From JAICNR01 sp035687725 (GTDB lineage: Bacteria; Gemmatimonadota; Gemmatimonadetes; JACCXV01; JAHWKZ01): a stretch of 10,333 nt of DNA. The notes under the pieces are model-generated. The model was not told where the DNA came from and did no database searches. It was given only the letters and a program-made list of their open reading frames with translations. Both the position numbers and the translations under genes were made by a program. Location of the stretch: the NCBI GenBank assembly GCA_035687725.1, contig DASRVB010000105.1, positions 1 through 10,333 of the forward strand, given 5' to 3'. Numbering within the stretch: position 1 is the stretch's first letter; each line of letters starts with the position of its first letter. Shown piece by piece: positions 1 through 6,381 of this stretch.

Positions 1-4
1 CGGC

Positions 5-33
5 TTGACATGCCCGTCCCCTGACGATAGAAT
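5..33 (+). promoter_or_regulatory. Consensus sigma-70-type promoter of the toxin-antitoxin operon
   Basis: A perfect -35 hexamer TTGACA (5-10) is followed by a 17-bp spacer and a near-perfect -10 hexamer TAGAAT (28-33). Initiation would be expected near position 40, leaving a leader of about 40 nt before the antitoxin start at 81. It is the only promoter in the window that matches the housekeeping consensus this well, and it lies in a distinctly AT-richer stretch. Strong promoters held down by an autorepressing antitoxin are usual for this type of operon. The boxes and spacing are seen directly; activity is inferred. Confidence 0.8.
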
Positions 34-47
34 TCACTTGATACAAT

Positions 48-59
48 AGTAAATTTACT
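48..59. promoter_or_regulatory. Perfect 12-bp palindrome, candidate antitoxin operator
   Basis: AGTAAATTTACT is an exact inverted repeat lying between the predicted transcription start (about 40) and the Shine-Dalgarno of the antitoxin gene. Ribbon-helix-helix antitoxins bind short palindromes in their own promoter region, usually with the toxin as co-repressor. A site at roughly +8 to +19 would block initiation or promoter clearance. The symmetry is seen in the sequence. Its use as operator is inferred from its position and from the DNA-binding fold of the first gene product. Confidence 0.6.
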
Positions 60-80
60 TTATGGAGGAGAGGTCGTCCG

Positions 81-380
81 ATGGCGAGAGTTCGCGAGCC
101 GATCCAGGTGTATCTCTCCACCAAGGAGCGCGAGAAGCTGGAAAGGGTCTCCCGACGCATGGGAGTCTCTCGTTCGGAGGTGCTGCGGCGCGGTCTCGAA
201 GAGGTCGCCGAGCGCGACACGGAGGAGGCGCTGGCCGACCTGCTTCGCCGCGGCATCCTCAGGCCCCCGCAGCACAAGTACACACCCATTCCCGATCGCG
301 AGCGAAGACCCATCATGAGTTTCGAGGAGCTGATGGCCGACCTCGAGGACGCGCGAGCGGATCGTGAGATACCTGGATAG
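81..380 (+). CDS. vapB: Ribbon-helix-helix (CopG/Arc-type) antitoxin, VapB-like
   Basis: This 99-residue protein is the likely antitoxin of a type II toxin-antitoxin pair. The N-terminal part (about residues 5-42) reads as a ribbon-helix-helix DNA-binding domain: a short strand IQVYLST, a helix rich in Lys/Arg/Glu, a GVSRSEVLRRGL turn and second helix. The C-terminal half (about 45-99) is charged, has a Pro-rich linker (RPPQHK) and an acidic helix (FEELMADLEDAR), the sort of segment that wraps a PIN toxin. The ATG at 81 is preceded by a purine-rich GGAGGAGAGG (64-73), 7 nt upstream. The gene overlaps the toxin gene by 17 nt. Transcription likely starts at the promoter at 5-33 and is autorepressed at the palindrome 48-59. 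The RHH fold call is firm; the name VapB rests on the PIN partner. Confidence 0.8.
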   Translation: MARVREPIQVYLSTKEREKLERVSRRMGVSRSEVLRRGLEEVAERDTEEALADLLRRGILRPPQHKYTPIPDRERRPIMSFEELMADLEDARADREIPG

Positions 381-753
381 CTCCGTCGTCCTATCGGAGA
401 TCCTGGCGGAAGGGAAAAGGCCGCCGGGAGAGTTCTGGACGGAATCCCTGGTGTCCAGTCGGCTTCTGACGGTGGAGGTTTGGACGCGACTCCAGGCATA
501 TTGCGCCTGGGAGTCGCACGCGGAGTTGGCGCGCAAGGTCCTGGGGGGAATCGAGATCGTGGAGATGGAATTCGCAGTTCTCCTACGAGCGCACGAGCCG
601 TTTCCGCGACCCCTGCGCGCACTCGACGCCATCCATCTCTCGACCGCGGATTTCCTGCGAGATCACGGGCAGGTGGTGGAAATCGCGACGTACGACGCAC
701 GCATGCGAGAAACAGCGCTGGTGATGGGATTTCCTCTCTGCGCGCTCAACTGA
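364..753 (+). CDS. vapC: PIN-domain ribonuclease toxin, VapC-like
   Basis: This 129-residue protein has the four acidic residues of a PIN-domain nuclease in the expected order: D5 (YLDSSV), E38 (TVEVWTRL), D88 (ALDAIHLSTA) and D111 (TYDARM). Length and spacing match VapC-type toxins, which are Mg-dependent RNases that cleave tRNA or rRNA and are neutralised by the partner antitoxin. The start is a GTG at 364, inside the last codons of the antitoxin gene, with no good Shine-Dalgarno. Translation is therefore probably coupled to the antitoxin, keeping toxin yield lower. All catalytic residues are present, so the toxin looks intact. The RNA target cannot be told from sequence. Confidence 0.85.
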   Translation: MRYLDSSVVLSEILAEGKRPPGEFWTESLVSSRLLTVEVWTRLQAYCAWESHAELARKVLGGIEIVEMEFAVLLRAHEPFPRPLRALDAIHLSTADFLRDHGQVVEIATYDARMRETALVMGFPLCALN

Positions 754-759
754 CCGGTT

Positions 760-1239
760 CTAGCGCCGCCGCCGCTTCTCCGCCTCCTGCCAGTTCCGCT
801 CCTCTTCTTCGGTCTCGAGAATCAGCCCCGGCACGGGGACGGGCTTGAGGTCCTTGTCGATCGCCACGTAGGTGAGAAGGCAGGTGTTCGTGTGGCGTAC
901 CTCGGCACTCAGGATGTCCTCGGCCTCGATGTGGACGCCGACCATCATCGAGGTCCGGCCCACCCAGTGGATCTCGCAGGAGAGCTGAACGAGATCGCCG
1001 ATCCGGATCGGGGAGCGGAAGTCGACGCGCTCGATCGAGGCGGTGACCGCATGGTTGCCGGCGTGGCGCGCGGCGGAGACGTAGGCAGCCTCGTCGACCT
1101 GCCGGAGGATCCAGCCGCCGTGGACGTTCCCGAACAGGTTCCGCGACTCGGGCGTGGCGAGGAGGCTCAGCGTCACGCGGCTCGCGGAGACGGGCTTAGG
1201 GGGGAGCGACGGATCGCCGCCGCGGGGTTTGGCGCTCAT
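760..1239 (-). CDS. Acyl-CoA thioesterase, hotdog fold (YciA/cytosolic ACOT type)
   Basis: This 159-residue cytosolic enzyme is expected to hydrolyse acyl-CoA thioesters to free acid and CoA. The signature is the segment NVHGGWILRQVDEAA (38-52), with the hot-dog helix and the D49/E50 region that holds the catalytic acid in this family. It is followed by VDFRSPI (72-78), GDLV (81-84) and the VGRTSM strand (93-98), all typical of the hexameric YciA/BACH group. One hotdog domain is present, as in bacterial YciA, rather than the tandem animal form. The C-terminus is a highly charged tail (ETEEEE through RRRR), variable in the family. The ATG at 1239 has only a weak ribosome site. The gene is convergent with the toxin gene (6 bp between stops) and divergent from the FAD oxidoreductase. 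Chain-length preference cannot be inferred. Confidence 0.88.
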   Translation of the reverse strand: MSAKPRGGDPSLPPKPVSASRVTLSLLATPESRNLFGNVHGGWILRQVDEAAYVSAARHAGNHAVTASIERVDFRSPIRIGDLVQLSCEIHWVGRTSMMVGVHIEAEDILSAEVRHTNTCLLTYVAIDKDLKPVPVPGLILETEEEERNWQEAEKRRRR

Positions 1240-1301
1240 GGCGCGGAATATTGCGATGCGCGGCGCGAGGCGCGACGTTCCCGCCCGACCAGGAGGGATC
1301 G
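1240..1301. other. Short divergent intergenic region between thioesterase and FAD oxidoreductase genes
   Basis: These 62 bp must carry, or lie close to, start signals for both divergent genes. It contains an AT patch GAATATTG (1246-1253) in otherwise GC-rich DNA and the ribosome site of the plus-strand gene. I find no pair of hexamers with acceptable spacing to name as a sigma-70 promoter on either strand. Confidence 0.4.
1291..1296 (+). promoter_or_regulatory. Strong Shine-Dalgarno fixing the oxidoreductase start
   Basis: AGGAGG lies 5 nt before the ATG at 1302. It decides the start against a possible in-frame upstream ATG-free extension beginning at 1251, which has no ribosome site and encodes nothing that resembles the family. 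Confidence 0.85.
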
Positions 1302-2747
1302 ATGACCGAACTGAAGTCGCTGGACGGCGGCACGACGACGCTCGCGCCCGAGGCGCTCGACGCCTTCCGTGCGGCCTTCCGCGGGCCGCTCCTCTTCCCC
1401 ACCGACCCCGGGTACGACGACGCGCGATCGCTCTGGAACGCGATGATCGACCGCCGCCCGGGCCTGATCGCCCGCGCGACCGGGACCGCCGACGTCGCCG
1501 CCGCGGTCCGCTTCGCGCGCGAGCACGGGCTCCTGTCGTCGGTAAAGGGAGGCGGGCACAACATCGCCGGGCTCGCGGTCTGCGACGGCGGCCTCGTGAT
1601 CGACTGCTCGCTCATGAAGGGCGTGTGGGTCGACCCCGCCGCACGGACCGCCCGCGCGCAGGCCGGCTGCACGCTCGGCGATCTCGACCGCGAGACCCAG
1701 CTCCACGGTCTCGCCGCCCCGATCGGCTTCGTCTCGACGACCGGAATCGCCGGCCTCACGGTGGGCGGCGGCTTCGGCTACCTCTCGCGGCAGTTCGGCT
1801 GGACCTGCGACAACCTGATCTCGGTCGAGGTCGTGACCGCGGAGGGCAAGGTCGTGCGCGCGAGCGCCGGCGAGGGGGCTGGTCCCGGCGAGCACGAGGA
1901 ACTCTTCTGGTGCCTGCGCGGCGGCGGCGGGAACTTCGGCATCGTCACCTCGTTCGAGTACCGGCTCTTCCCCGTCGGGCCGGAGATCGTGGGTGGCGCG
2001 GTCGTGTGGAAGGGCGCCGACGCGGCCGACGTGCTCGACCTCTACCGCGAGGTCGCGGCGCCGGGATCGCCGCGCGAGCTCACGTCCGTGGCCGTCCTCC
2101 GCATCGCACCGCCCGCTCCCTGGCTCCCCAAGTCGATCCACGGCCAGCCGATCATCGCGATCTTCGCGTGCCACAGCGGCGACCCGCGCGACGGCGAGCG
2201 GCTGGCGGCGCCGATCAAGGAGTTCGGCACCCCCGTCGCCGACATCGTCGTGCGCCGGCCGTTCGTCCAGATGCAGAGCCTGTTGGACGCGACCCAGCCC
2301 AAGGGACGGCGCTACTACTGGAAGTCCGAGTACCTGCCGGTCATCGAGCCCGACCTCTGCGACCTCGTGGTCGAGCATGCAGCGCGCATTCCGTCGCCTC
2401 ACGGCGCGATCATCCTGTTCCAGATCGAGGGGGCGCTGAACGAGCATCCGGCGAGCCACTCCCCGGCCGGGAACCGCGACGCCGCGTTCGTCCTCAACAT
2501 CACGGCGTCCTGGGAGAACGCGGCCGACGACGCGGTCAACATCGCATGGGCGCGCGAGGCGTGGGAGGCGATGCGTCCGTTCTCGACGGGCGGTGCGTAC
2601 CTCAACTTCATGACCGAGGACGAGGGCGCGGAGCGCGTCCAGGCGGCCTACGGCAAGACCACGCTCGCCCGCCTCGCGGCGCTCAAGCGCGCCTACGACC
2701 CCGAAAACCTCTTCCGGCACACGAAGACGCTCGTGCCCGCGGGCTGA
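1302..2747 (+). CDS. FAD-linked oxidoreductase, berberine-bridge-enzyme type (PCMH FAD-binding + BBE C-terminal domain)
   Basis: This 481-residue flavoenzyme has a PCMH/VAO-type FAD domain (about 50-225) and a substrate domain closed by the BBE C-terminal motif. KGGGHNIAG (82-90) supplies H86, the histidine that covalently binds FAD in this family. TVGGGFGYLSRQFGW (153-167) and RGGGGNFGIVTSFEY form further parts of the FAD site. The C-terminus has YLN (433-435), AYG and YDPENLF (465-471), typical of the BBE segment. In bicovalent members a Cys in a CPTVG motif also attaches FAD; the aligned position here is V144, so only single attachment is predicted. Such enzymes oxidise alcohols, sugars or secondary metabolites using O2 or another acceptor. 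The substrate is not evident. No signal peptide is seen. The gene is monocistronic by context and ends at a hairpin shared with the convergent gene. Confidence 0.9.
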   Translation: MTELKSLDGGTTTLAPEALDAFRAAFRGPLLFPTDPGYDDARSLWNAMIDRRPGLIARATGTADVAAAVRFAREHGLLSSVKGGGHNIAGLAVCDGGLVIDCSLMKGVWVDPAARTARAQAGCTLGDLDRETQLHGLAAPIGFVSTTGIAGLTVGGGFGYLSRQFGWTCDNLISVEVVTAEGKVVRASAGEGAGPGEHEELFWCLRGGGGNFGIVTSFEYRLFPVGPEIVGGAVVWKGADAADVLDLYREVAAPGSPRELTSVAVLRIAPPAPWLPKSIHGQPIIAIFACHSGDPRDGERLAAPIKEFGTPVADIVVRRPFVQMQSLLDATQPKGRRYYWKSEYLPVIEPDLCDLVVEHAARIPSPHGAIILFQIEGALNEHPASHSPAGNRDAAFVLNITASWENAADDAVNIAWAREAWEAMRPFSTGGAYLNFMTEDEGAERVQAAYGKTTLARLAALKRAYDPENLFRHTKTLVPAG

Positions 2748-2750
2748 TTC

Positions 2751-2768
2751 GCGCCGCCGGCGCGGCGC
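2751..2768. terminator. GC hairpin in the convergent gap, possible bidirectional terminator
   Basis: GCGCCGC (2751-2757), loop CGGC, then GCGGCGC (2762-2768) form a perfect 7-bp stem. It sits between the stop of the oxidoreductase (2745-2747) and the stop of the large minus-strand gene (2769-2771), filling nearly all of the 21-bp gap. Neither strand has a T-run after the stem, so it is not a canonical intrinsic terminator. It may pause polymerase or protect 3' ends of both transcripts. Confidence 0.45.
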
Positions 2769-5700
2769 TCACCACCCCGGCGCCAGCTGGAAGCCGAACT
2801 CCCAGCCGATGTCGCGCTGGAACGGGTAGGCGTAGTAGAGCTCGATGACCGCGCTCCCGAGGAGGTTCATGCGCGCGGTGGCGCCCGCGCTGAAGACCGG
2901 CACGCGCTCGATCGTGTCGCGGTCGAACTTCCACTCGACCGTATCGTCCGAATCCCAGGCCGCGCCGGCGTCGCCGAAGAGAGACACCTCCACCGGCAGG
3001 AAGCCGCCCGCGTCGATAAGACCGAAGCGCTCGGTCCCGAGGAGCGGGACCCGGAGCTCGACGCTCGCCACCGCGATCCGGCTGCCGGTCAGCCGCTCGA
3101 ACTCCGGGCAGTCCGACTGGTCCGTGCCGGTGCACTCCGAAACGTCGAAGGATCCCGACGAGTAGCCGCGCACGAGCGAGGTCGAGCCGAGGTAGAGCGG
3201 CGTCAGCCGGTCCTCGGCTTCGGATCCGTAGCGACCGAAGTGGAGTCCGCGAATCGCGAACGTCAGCGGGTTCAGGTAGAAGTACCGCCGCCAGTCGGCG
3301 AGCGCGGTCGCGAAGTTGAAAGTGCCCGCGTTCCCGCCGATCTCGAACCGGTTCCGCCCGCCCCGCACAGGCGACGTGTACCCGAAGTACGAGAAGTCGT
3401 TGACGAGCGCGACCGACGCCTGGCCGAGGTTCAAGGGATCCGGCGCGTCGAGGTCGAACCGGTCCTCGGCCACCTGCTGTCCCTGGATGAAGAAGCCGCG
3501 GATCACCTCGCGGTCGAAGGCGATCCGCAGGAACCCCGCGTCCATCTCGACCCGCCGCGTGGTCGAGAACGGGTACTCGCCGAGCACGCCCGCCCGGCCG
3601 TAGAACGTGCGCTCGAGGACCAGGTCGACGATCGTCGCCGGCACGCCGTTCACCTGGCCGTTATCGATCTGGCTGAAGCCCGCCCGGTAGGGGATCCAGC
3701 CGCCGTAGAACCCCCAGTTGAAGCGGCCGCCCTGATTGATGAAGAGCGCCTCGCCGCCGATGTCCTTGAGCCCGCCCGTCCCCTGGAACGCGGTAAGCAC
3801 CTGCCGGTTGCCGAGCATGTCGCTGAACCAGAGCCCGATCGAGCCGCCGGCGCCGACACCGTAGCGGTCGACTGCCACGCCCGCGGTGGGCGGGGAGACG
3901 TAGTCGAGCGCGAGCTGGGATTCGTAGTTCTGGCGCGAGAATGCGCTCCGCTCGACCAGGCCGCGGCTCGGCTCCTCGAGGTAGCGCGCGATGAGGATCG
4001 GCGAGCTGGGCGGGATCGGCGGCAGCGTGCCGGCCGGCGCCGGCACCTCGCCGCGCACGATCAGGTCGCCACGCGACTCGGCCGCGGCGCGCCGGTACCC
4101 GATGTAGTCCCCCTCCTCGAAGACCGTGAACAGGAGGTCGCCCGTCTCGCGCGCGACCGAGAGCGCGGGCCCCATCGCGGTGATCCCGCTGACGCCCGTC
4201 GCCATCCGCGTCACCTGGAACAGCTCGCCGCTCTCCAGGTTCATCCGGTACACGTCGCTGAACCCCTCGCGATCGCTCAGGAAGTACAGGCTCCCGTCGG
4301 GCGCGTAGCGGGGGTTGATGTGCTTGGCGTTCTCGCCGAACGGCCGGTCGACCCGGATCTCGCCGGTCGCACGATCGAAGAACCCGAGTCCCATCGAGGG
4401 GAACTCGAGCGCCTCGAGCTGCGCGTCGTCGCCGCGGTCGGTGGCGAAGGCGATCGTCCCGCCGTCCGGCGAGAAGTCCGGATGGAGCTCCGCCCACGCG
4501 TCGCTCGTCAGCTTCTCGAACGCGCCGCTCGCCACGTCGAGGAGCCAGAGGTCGGTCAGTCCGCCCGACGATCCGCTGAACGCGATCTTCGCGCCGTCGG
4601 GCGACCAGGCGAGCGAGTGGACCTCGCCCACCTCGCCGAGATCGTAGAAGCGGTCGACCTGGCGCCGATCGGCATCGGAGACCGCGATCCCGCCGTCGCC
4701 CTTGGAGAAGGTGGCGAAGGCGAACCGGCCGCCGTCGGGCGACCATGCGCCCGCCGAGCTGATGAACGCGATCGCATCGAAGTGCGGGTCGCGCTCGCTC
4801 TCCGCGAGCTTGCCCAGGACCTGCCCGCTGTGCGCGTCCGCGACGAAGAGGTCGATCGTGAAGAGATCGCGCTCGGAGAGGAACGCTACGCGCGTCCCGT
4901 CGGGGGAGAGGACCGGCGAGAGGTTCATCTCGCCCGAGTCGATGTCGGGCGCGAGCACCCGCTGCCCCGCCGCGGCCGGCCCGTCGCGGCCTTCGAGCAG
5001 CGGCCGATAGTAGTCCTTGGTCGTGGCGATCCAGATGAGGGAGAGCGTGTCCGCGTCGGTGGCGAGTGTCTGACGCGCGCCGATGTCGACCCCTTCCCGC
5101 GCCATCGCCTGGTAGAGCTGCGCCACCCGCGAGTCGCCCCAGCGCCCGCCGACGAACGCCCAGAACGCGTGGCCCCAGCGGTACGGGAAGAAGCGGGGAT
5201 CACGCCCCAGGTCCTTGATTTCGGGGAGCTCGTCGGCGAGCACCGCGTCCCTGAGCCACATCGCGGTGTGCGCGTCCTCGCGGCCGATCGACAGGTACTC
5301 GGCGAGTCCCTCCACGACCCACAGCGGCAACCGCTGGAGCCCCTGCTGCCCGCCCGACACCGCCGCCTCCTTGGCGATGTCGTACTGGAACGCGTGCACG
5401 AGCTCGTGGCCGAGCACGTGGTCCGTGTCGCCCATCGTCTCGGCGAACGGCATGACCACGCGGTCCTTCAGGCTCTCCGTGAACCCGCCGGTCGCCTGCG
5501 AGAGGGTCTGGGGCGTGGTGTTCGTCTGGTGGAAGTCCGGCTGGTCGGCGTAGAAGATCAGCGGCTTCCGCTCGTCGAACTGGTGGTCGAACACCGACCC
5601 GATGCGGGTGTACCAGCGCTCCGCCATCCGCCCCGCGTCGAAGATCAGGCTGTCGTCCATCGCGGTGTAGGCGTGGACGTCGAAGCGCTCGGTCTCGACG

Positions 5701-5864
5701 ATGTACCAGTCGAAGTCCTCGTACTGGATCTTGTTGCGCCCGAAGTACTGCGCCGCCGCATCGCCCGGGAGCGCCGCGGGGAGCGCGGCGACGAGCGCCG
5801 CGAGTAGAATGGGCCGCCGAATCCGCGGCAGACGAGAGGAGAAGCGCTTGGTCATCGTGGTCAT
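2769..5864 (-). CDS. Secreted gluzincin peptidase-like / PD40 beta-propeller / Omp85-type outer-membrane barrel fusion
   Basis: This 1031-residue protein starts at the ATG at 5864, with GGAG 6 nt upstream; a second ATG lies at 5855. Residues 1-38 form a signal peptide (RIRRPILLAALVAALPAAL, likely cleavage at AAA|Q39). Residues about 45-300 resemble a peptidase MA-like domain: HELVH at 153-157 and WVVEGLAEY at 182-190, where E185 fits the third zinc ligand of gluzincins. Residues about 315-555 hold five SPDG/APDG-type PD40 repeats (S320, S375, S421, S465 and A521 regions), a TolB-like propeller. From about 640 to the end, alternating strands form a beta-barrel with VRGY (898-901), the loop-6 motif of the Omp85/BamA family, and a terminal Trp (W1031). 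No POTRA domains are seen. C911 and C919 may form a disulfide in a surface loop. The barrel probably anchors periplasmic peptidase and propeller domains; the substrate is unknown. The gene overlaps the gluconokinase start by 17 bp. Confidence 0.85.
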   Translation of the reverse strand: MTTMTKRFSSRLPRIRRPILLAALVAALPAALPGDAAAQYFGRNKIQYEDFDWYIVETERFDVHAYTAMDDSLIFDAGRMAERWYTRIGSVFDHQFDERKPLIFYADQPDFHQTNTTPQTLSQATGGFTESLKDRVVMPFAETMGDTDHVLGHELVHAFQYDIAKEAAVSGGQQGLQRLPLWVVEGLAEYLSIGREDAHTAMWLRDAVLADELPEIKDLGRDPRFFPYRWGHAFWAFVGGRWGDSRVAQLYQAMAREGVDIGARQTLATDADTLSLIWIATTKDYYRPLLEGRDGPAAAGQRVLAPDIDSGEMNLSPVLSPDGTRVAFLSERDLFTIDLFVADAHSGQVLGKLAESERDPHFDAIAFISSAGAWSPDGGRFAFATFSKGDGGIAVSDADRRQVDRFYDLGEVGEVHSLAWSPDGAKIAFSGSSGGLTDLWLLDVASGAFEKLTSDAWAELHPDFSPDGGTIAFATDRGDDAQLEALEFPSMGLGFFDRATGEIRVDRPFGENAKHINPRYAPDGSLYFLSDREGFSDVYRMNLESGELFQVTRMATGVSGITAMGPALSVARETGDLLFTVFEEGDYIGYRRAAAESRGDLIVRGEVPAPAGTLPPIPPSSPILIARYLEEPSRGLVERSAFSRQNYESQLALDYVSPPTAGVAVDRYGVGAGGSIGLWFSDMLGNRQVLTAFQGTGGLKDIGGEALFINQGGRFNWGFYGGWIPYRAGFSQIDNGQVNGVPATIVDLVLERTFYGRAGVLGEYPFSTTRRVEMDAGFLRIAFDREVIRGFFIQGQQVAEDRFDLDAPDPLNLGQASVALVNDFSYFGYTSPVRGGRNRFEIGGNAGTFNFATALADWRRYFYLNPLTFAIRGLHFGRYGSEAEDRLTPLYLGSTSLVRGYSSGSFDVSECTGTDQSDCPEFERLTGSRIAVASVELRVPLLGTERFGLIDAGGFLPVEVSLFGDAGAAWDSDDTVEWKFDRDTIERVPVFSAGATARMNLLGSAVIELYYAYPFQRDIGWEFGFQLAPGW
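5837..5841 (+). promoter_or_regulatory. Shine-Dalgarno supporting a TTG start for gluconokinase
   Basis: AGGAG lies 6 nt before the TTG at 5848, giving good spacing. The alternatives, GTG at 5857 and ATG at 5863, are 15 and 21 nt from it; the ATG would begin directly at the Walker A strand and lose strand beta-1. The site lies within the antisense of the large gene's signal-peptide codons. Confidence 0.65.
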
Positions 5865-6381
5865 GGGAGTCTCCGGTGCCGGGAAGACGACGGTCGGCCG
5901 CGCCCTCGCGCACCGACTGGGATGGCCGTTCCACGAGGGAGACGACCTCCATCCAGGGGAAAACGTCCGAAAGATGCAGAGGGATGAACCGCTGACCGAC
6001 GAGGACCGCCGGCCGTGGCTGGAGAAGATCCGCGATCTCGCCTTGCGTGAGGCGTCCCGGGGCGCGGACGCGGTGGTGACGTGCTCCTGCCTGAAGCAGG
6101 CGTACCGGGACGTCGTGCGCGGCCCGGGAGGGGCAGACGTCCAGTTTCTGTACCTGGCGGTCGACCGGGAGACGGCGATCCAGCGGGTCGGCGGCCGCCG
6201 GGGCCACTTCTTCGACGAGTCGCTGGTGACGAGCCAGTTCGACGCCCTCGAGCCACCGCGCCTGGCCCTGACCCTGGACGCCACTCTGCCGGTCGAGCAG
6301 CTGGTGGACGCGGCCGTGACCGGGCTCGGCCTGCAGCGATCCCGCGGCGGCGGCCCGGGCGCGTCATCGCGCCGACCATAG
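5848..6381 (+). CDS. gntK: Gluconokinase (GntK/IdnK type)
   Basis: This 177-residue P-loop kinase phosphorylates D-gluconate with ATP to 6-phosphogluconate, feeding the pentose phosphate or Entner-Doudoroff pathway. Family marks are Walker A GVSGAGKT (7-14), the substrate-binding run GDDLHPGENVRKM (31-43), PLTDEDRRPWL (48-58), TCSCLKQAYRDVVRG, and RRGHFFDESLVTSQFDALEPP near the C-terminus. Length equals the E. coli enzyme (175). The chosen start is TTG at 5848 for its AGGAG; the stop is at 6379-6381. The gene overlaps the 5' end of the large minus-strand gene by 17 bp and the 3' end of the ZIP gene by 18 bp. Any promoter must therefore lie inside the antisense coding region upstream. No gluconate transporter or dehydrogenase gene is in view. 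The last 15 or so residues are low-complexity (GGGPGASSRRP) and probably non-essential. Confidence 0.93.
   Translation: MVIVVMGVSGAGKTTVGRALAHRLGWPFHEGDDLHPGENVRKMQRDEPLTDEDRRPWLEKIRDLALREASRGADAVVTCSCLKQAYRDVVRGPGGADVQFLYLAVDRETAIQRVGGRRGHFFDESLVTSQFDALEPPRLALTLDATLPVEQLVDAAVTGLGLQRSRGGGPGASSRRP

Noticed and set aside
39..59. Second promoter using TTGATA and nearby AT-rich hexamers
   Set aside because: No -10 hexamer sits at a suitable distance before the start codon, while the TTGACA/TAGAAT pair has ideal spacing.
62..367. Alternative frame starting at ATG 62
   Set aside because: The ATG overlaps the ribosome site of the antitoxin gene and the product is an Arg/Gly/Pro-rich shadow with no fold signature.
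1236..2720. 494-codon open frame on the minus strand
   Set aside because: It is antisense to the FAD oxidoreductase, whose domains and ribosome site are clear. Composition is Arg/Gly/Ala/Val-rich with no recognisable motif.
1154..2848. 564-codon open frame on the plus strand
   Set aside because: It is an Arg-dominated out-of-frame shadow covering the oxidoreductase gene.
3240..5807. 855-codon open frame on the plus strand
   Set aside because: It is the antisense of the large peptidase/PD40/barrel gene. Its product is almost entirely Arg/Glu/Val/Pro/Asp low complexity, typical of a shadow frame in GC-rich DNA.
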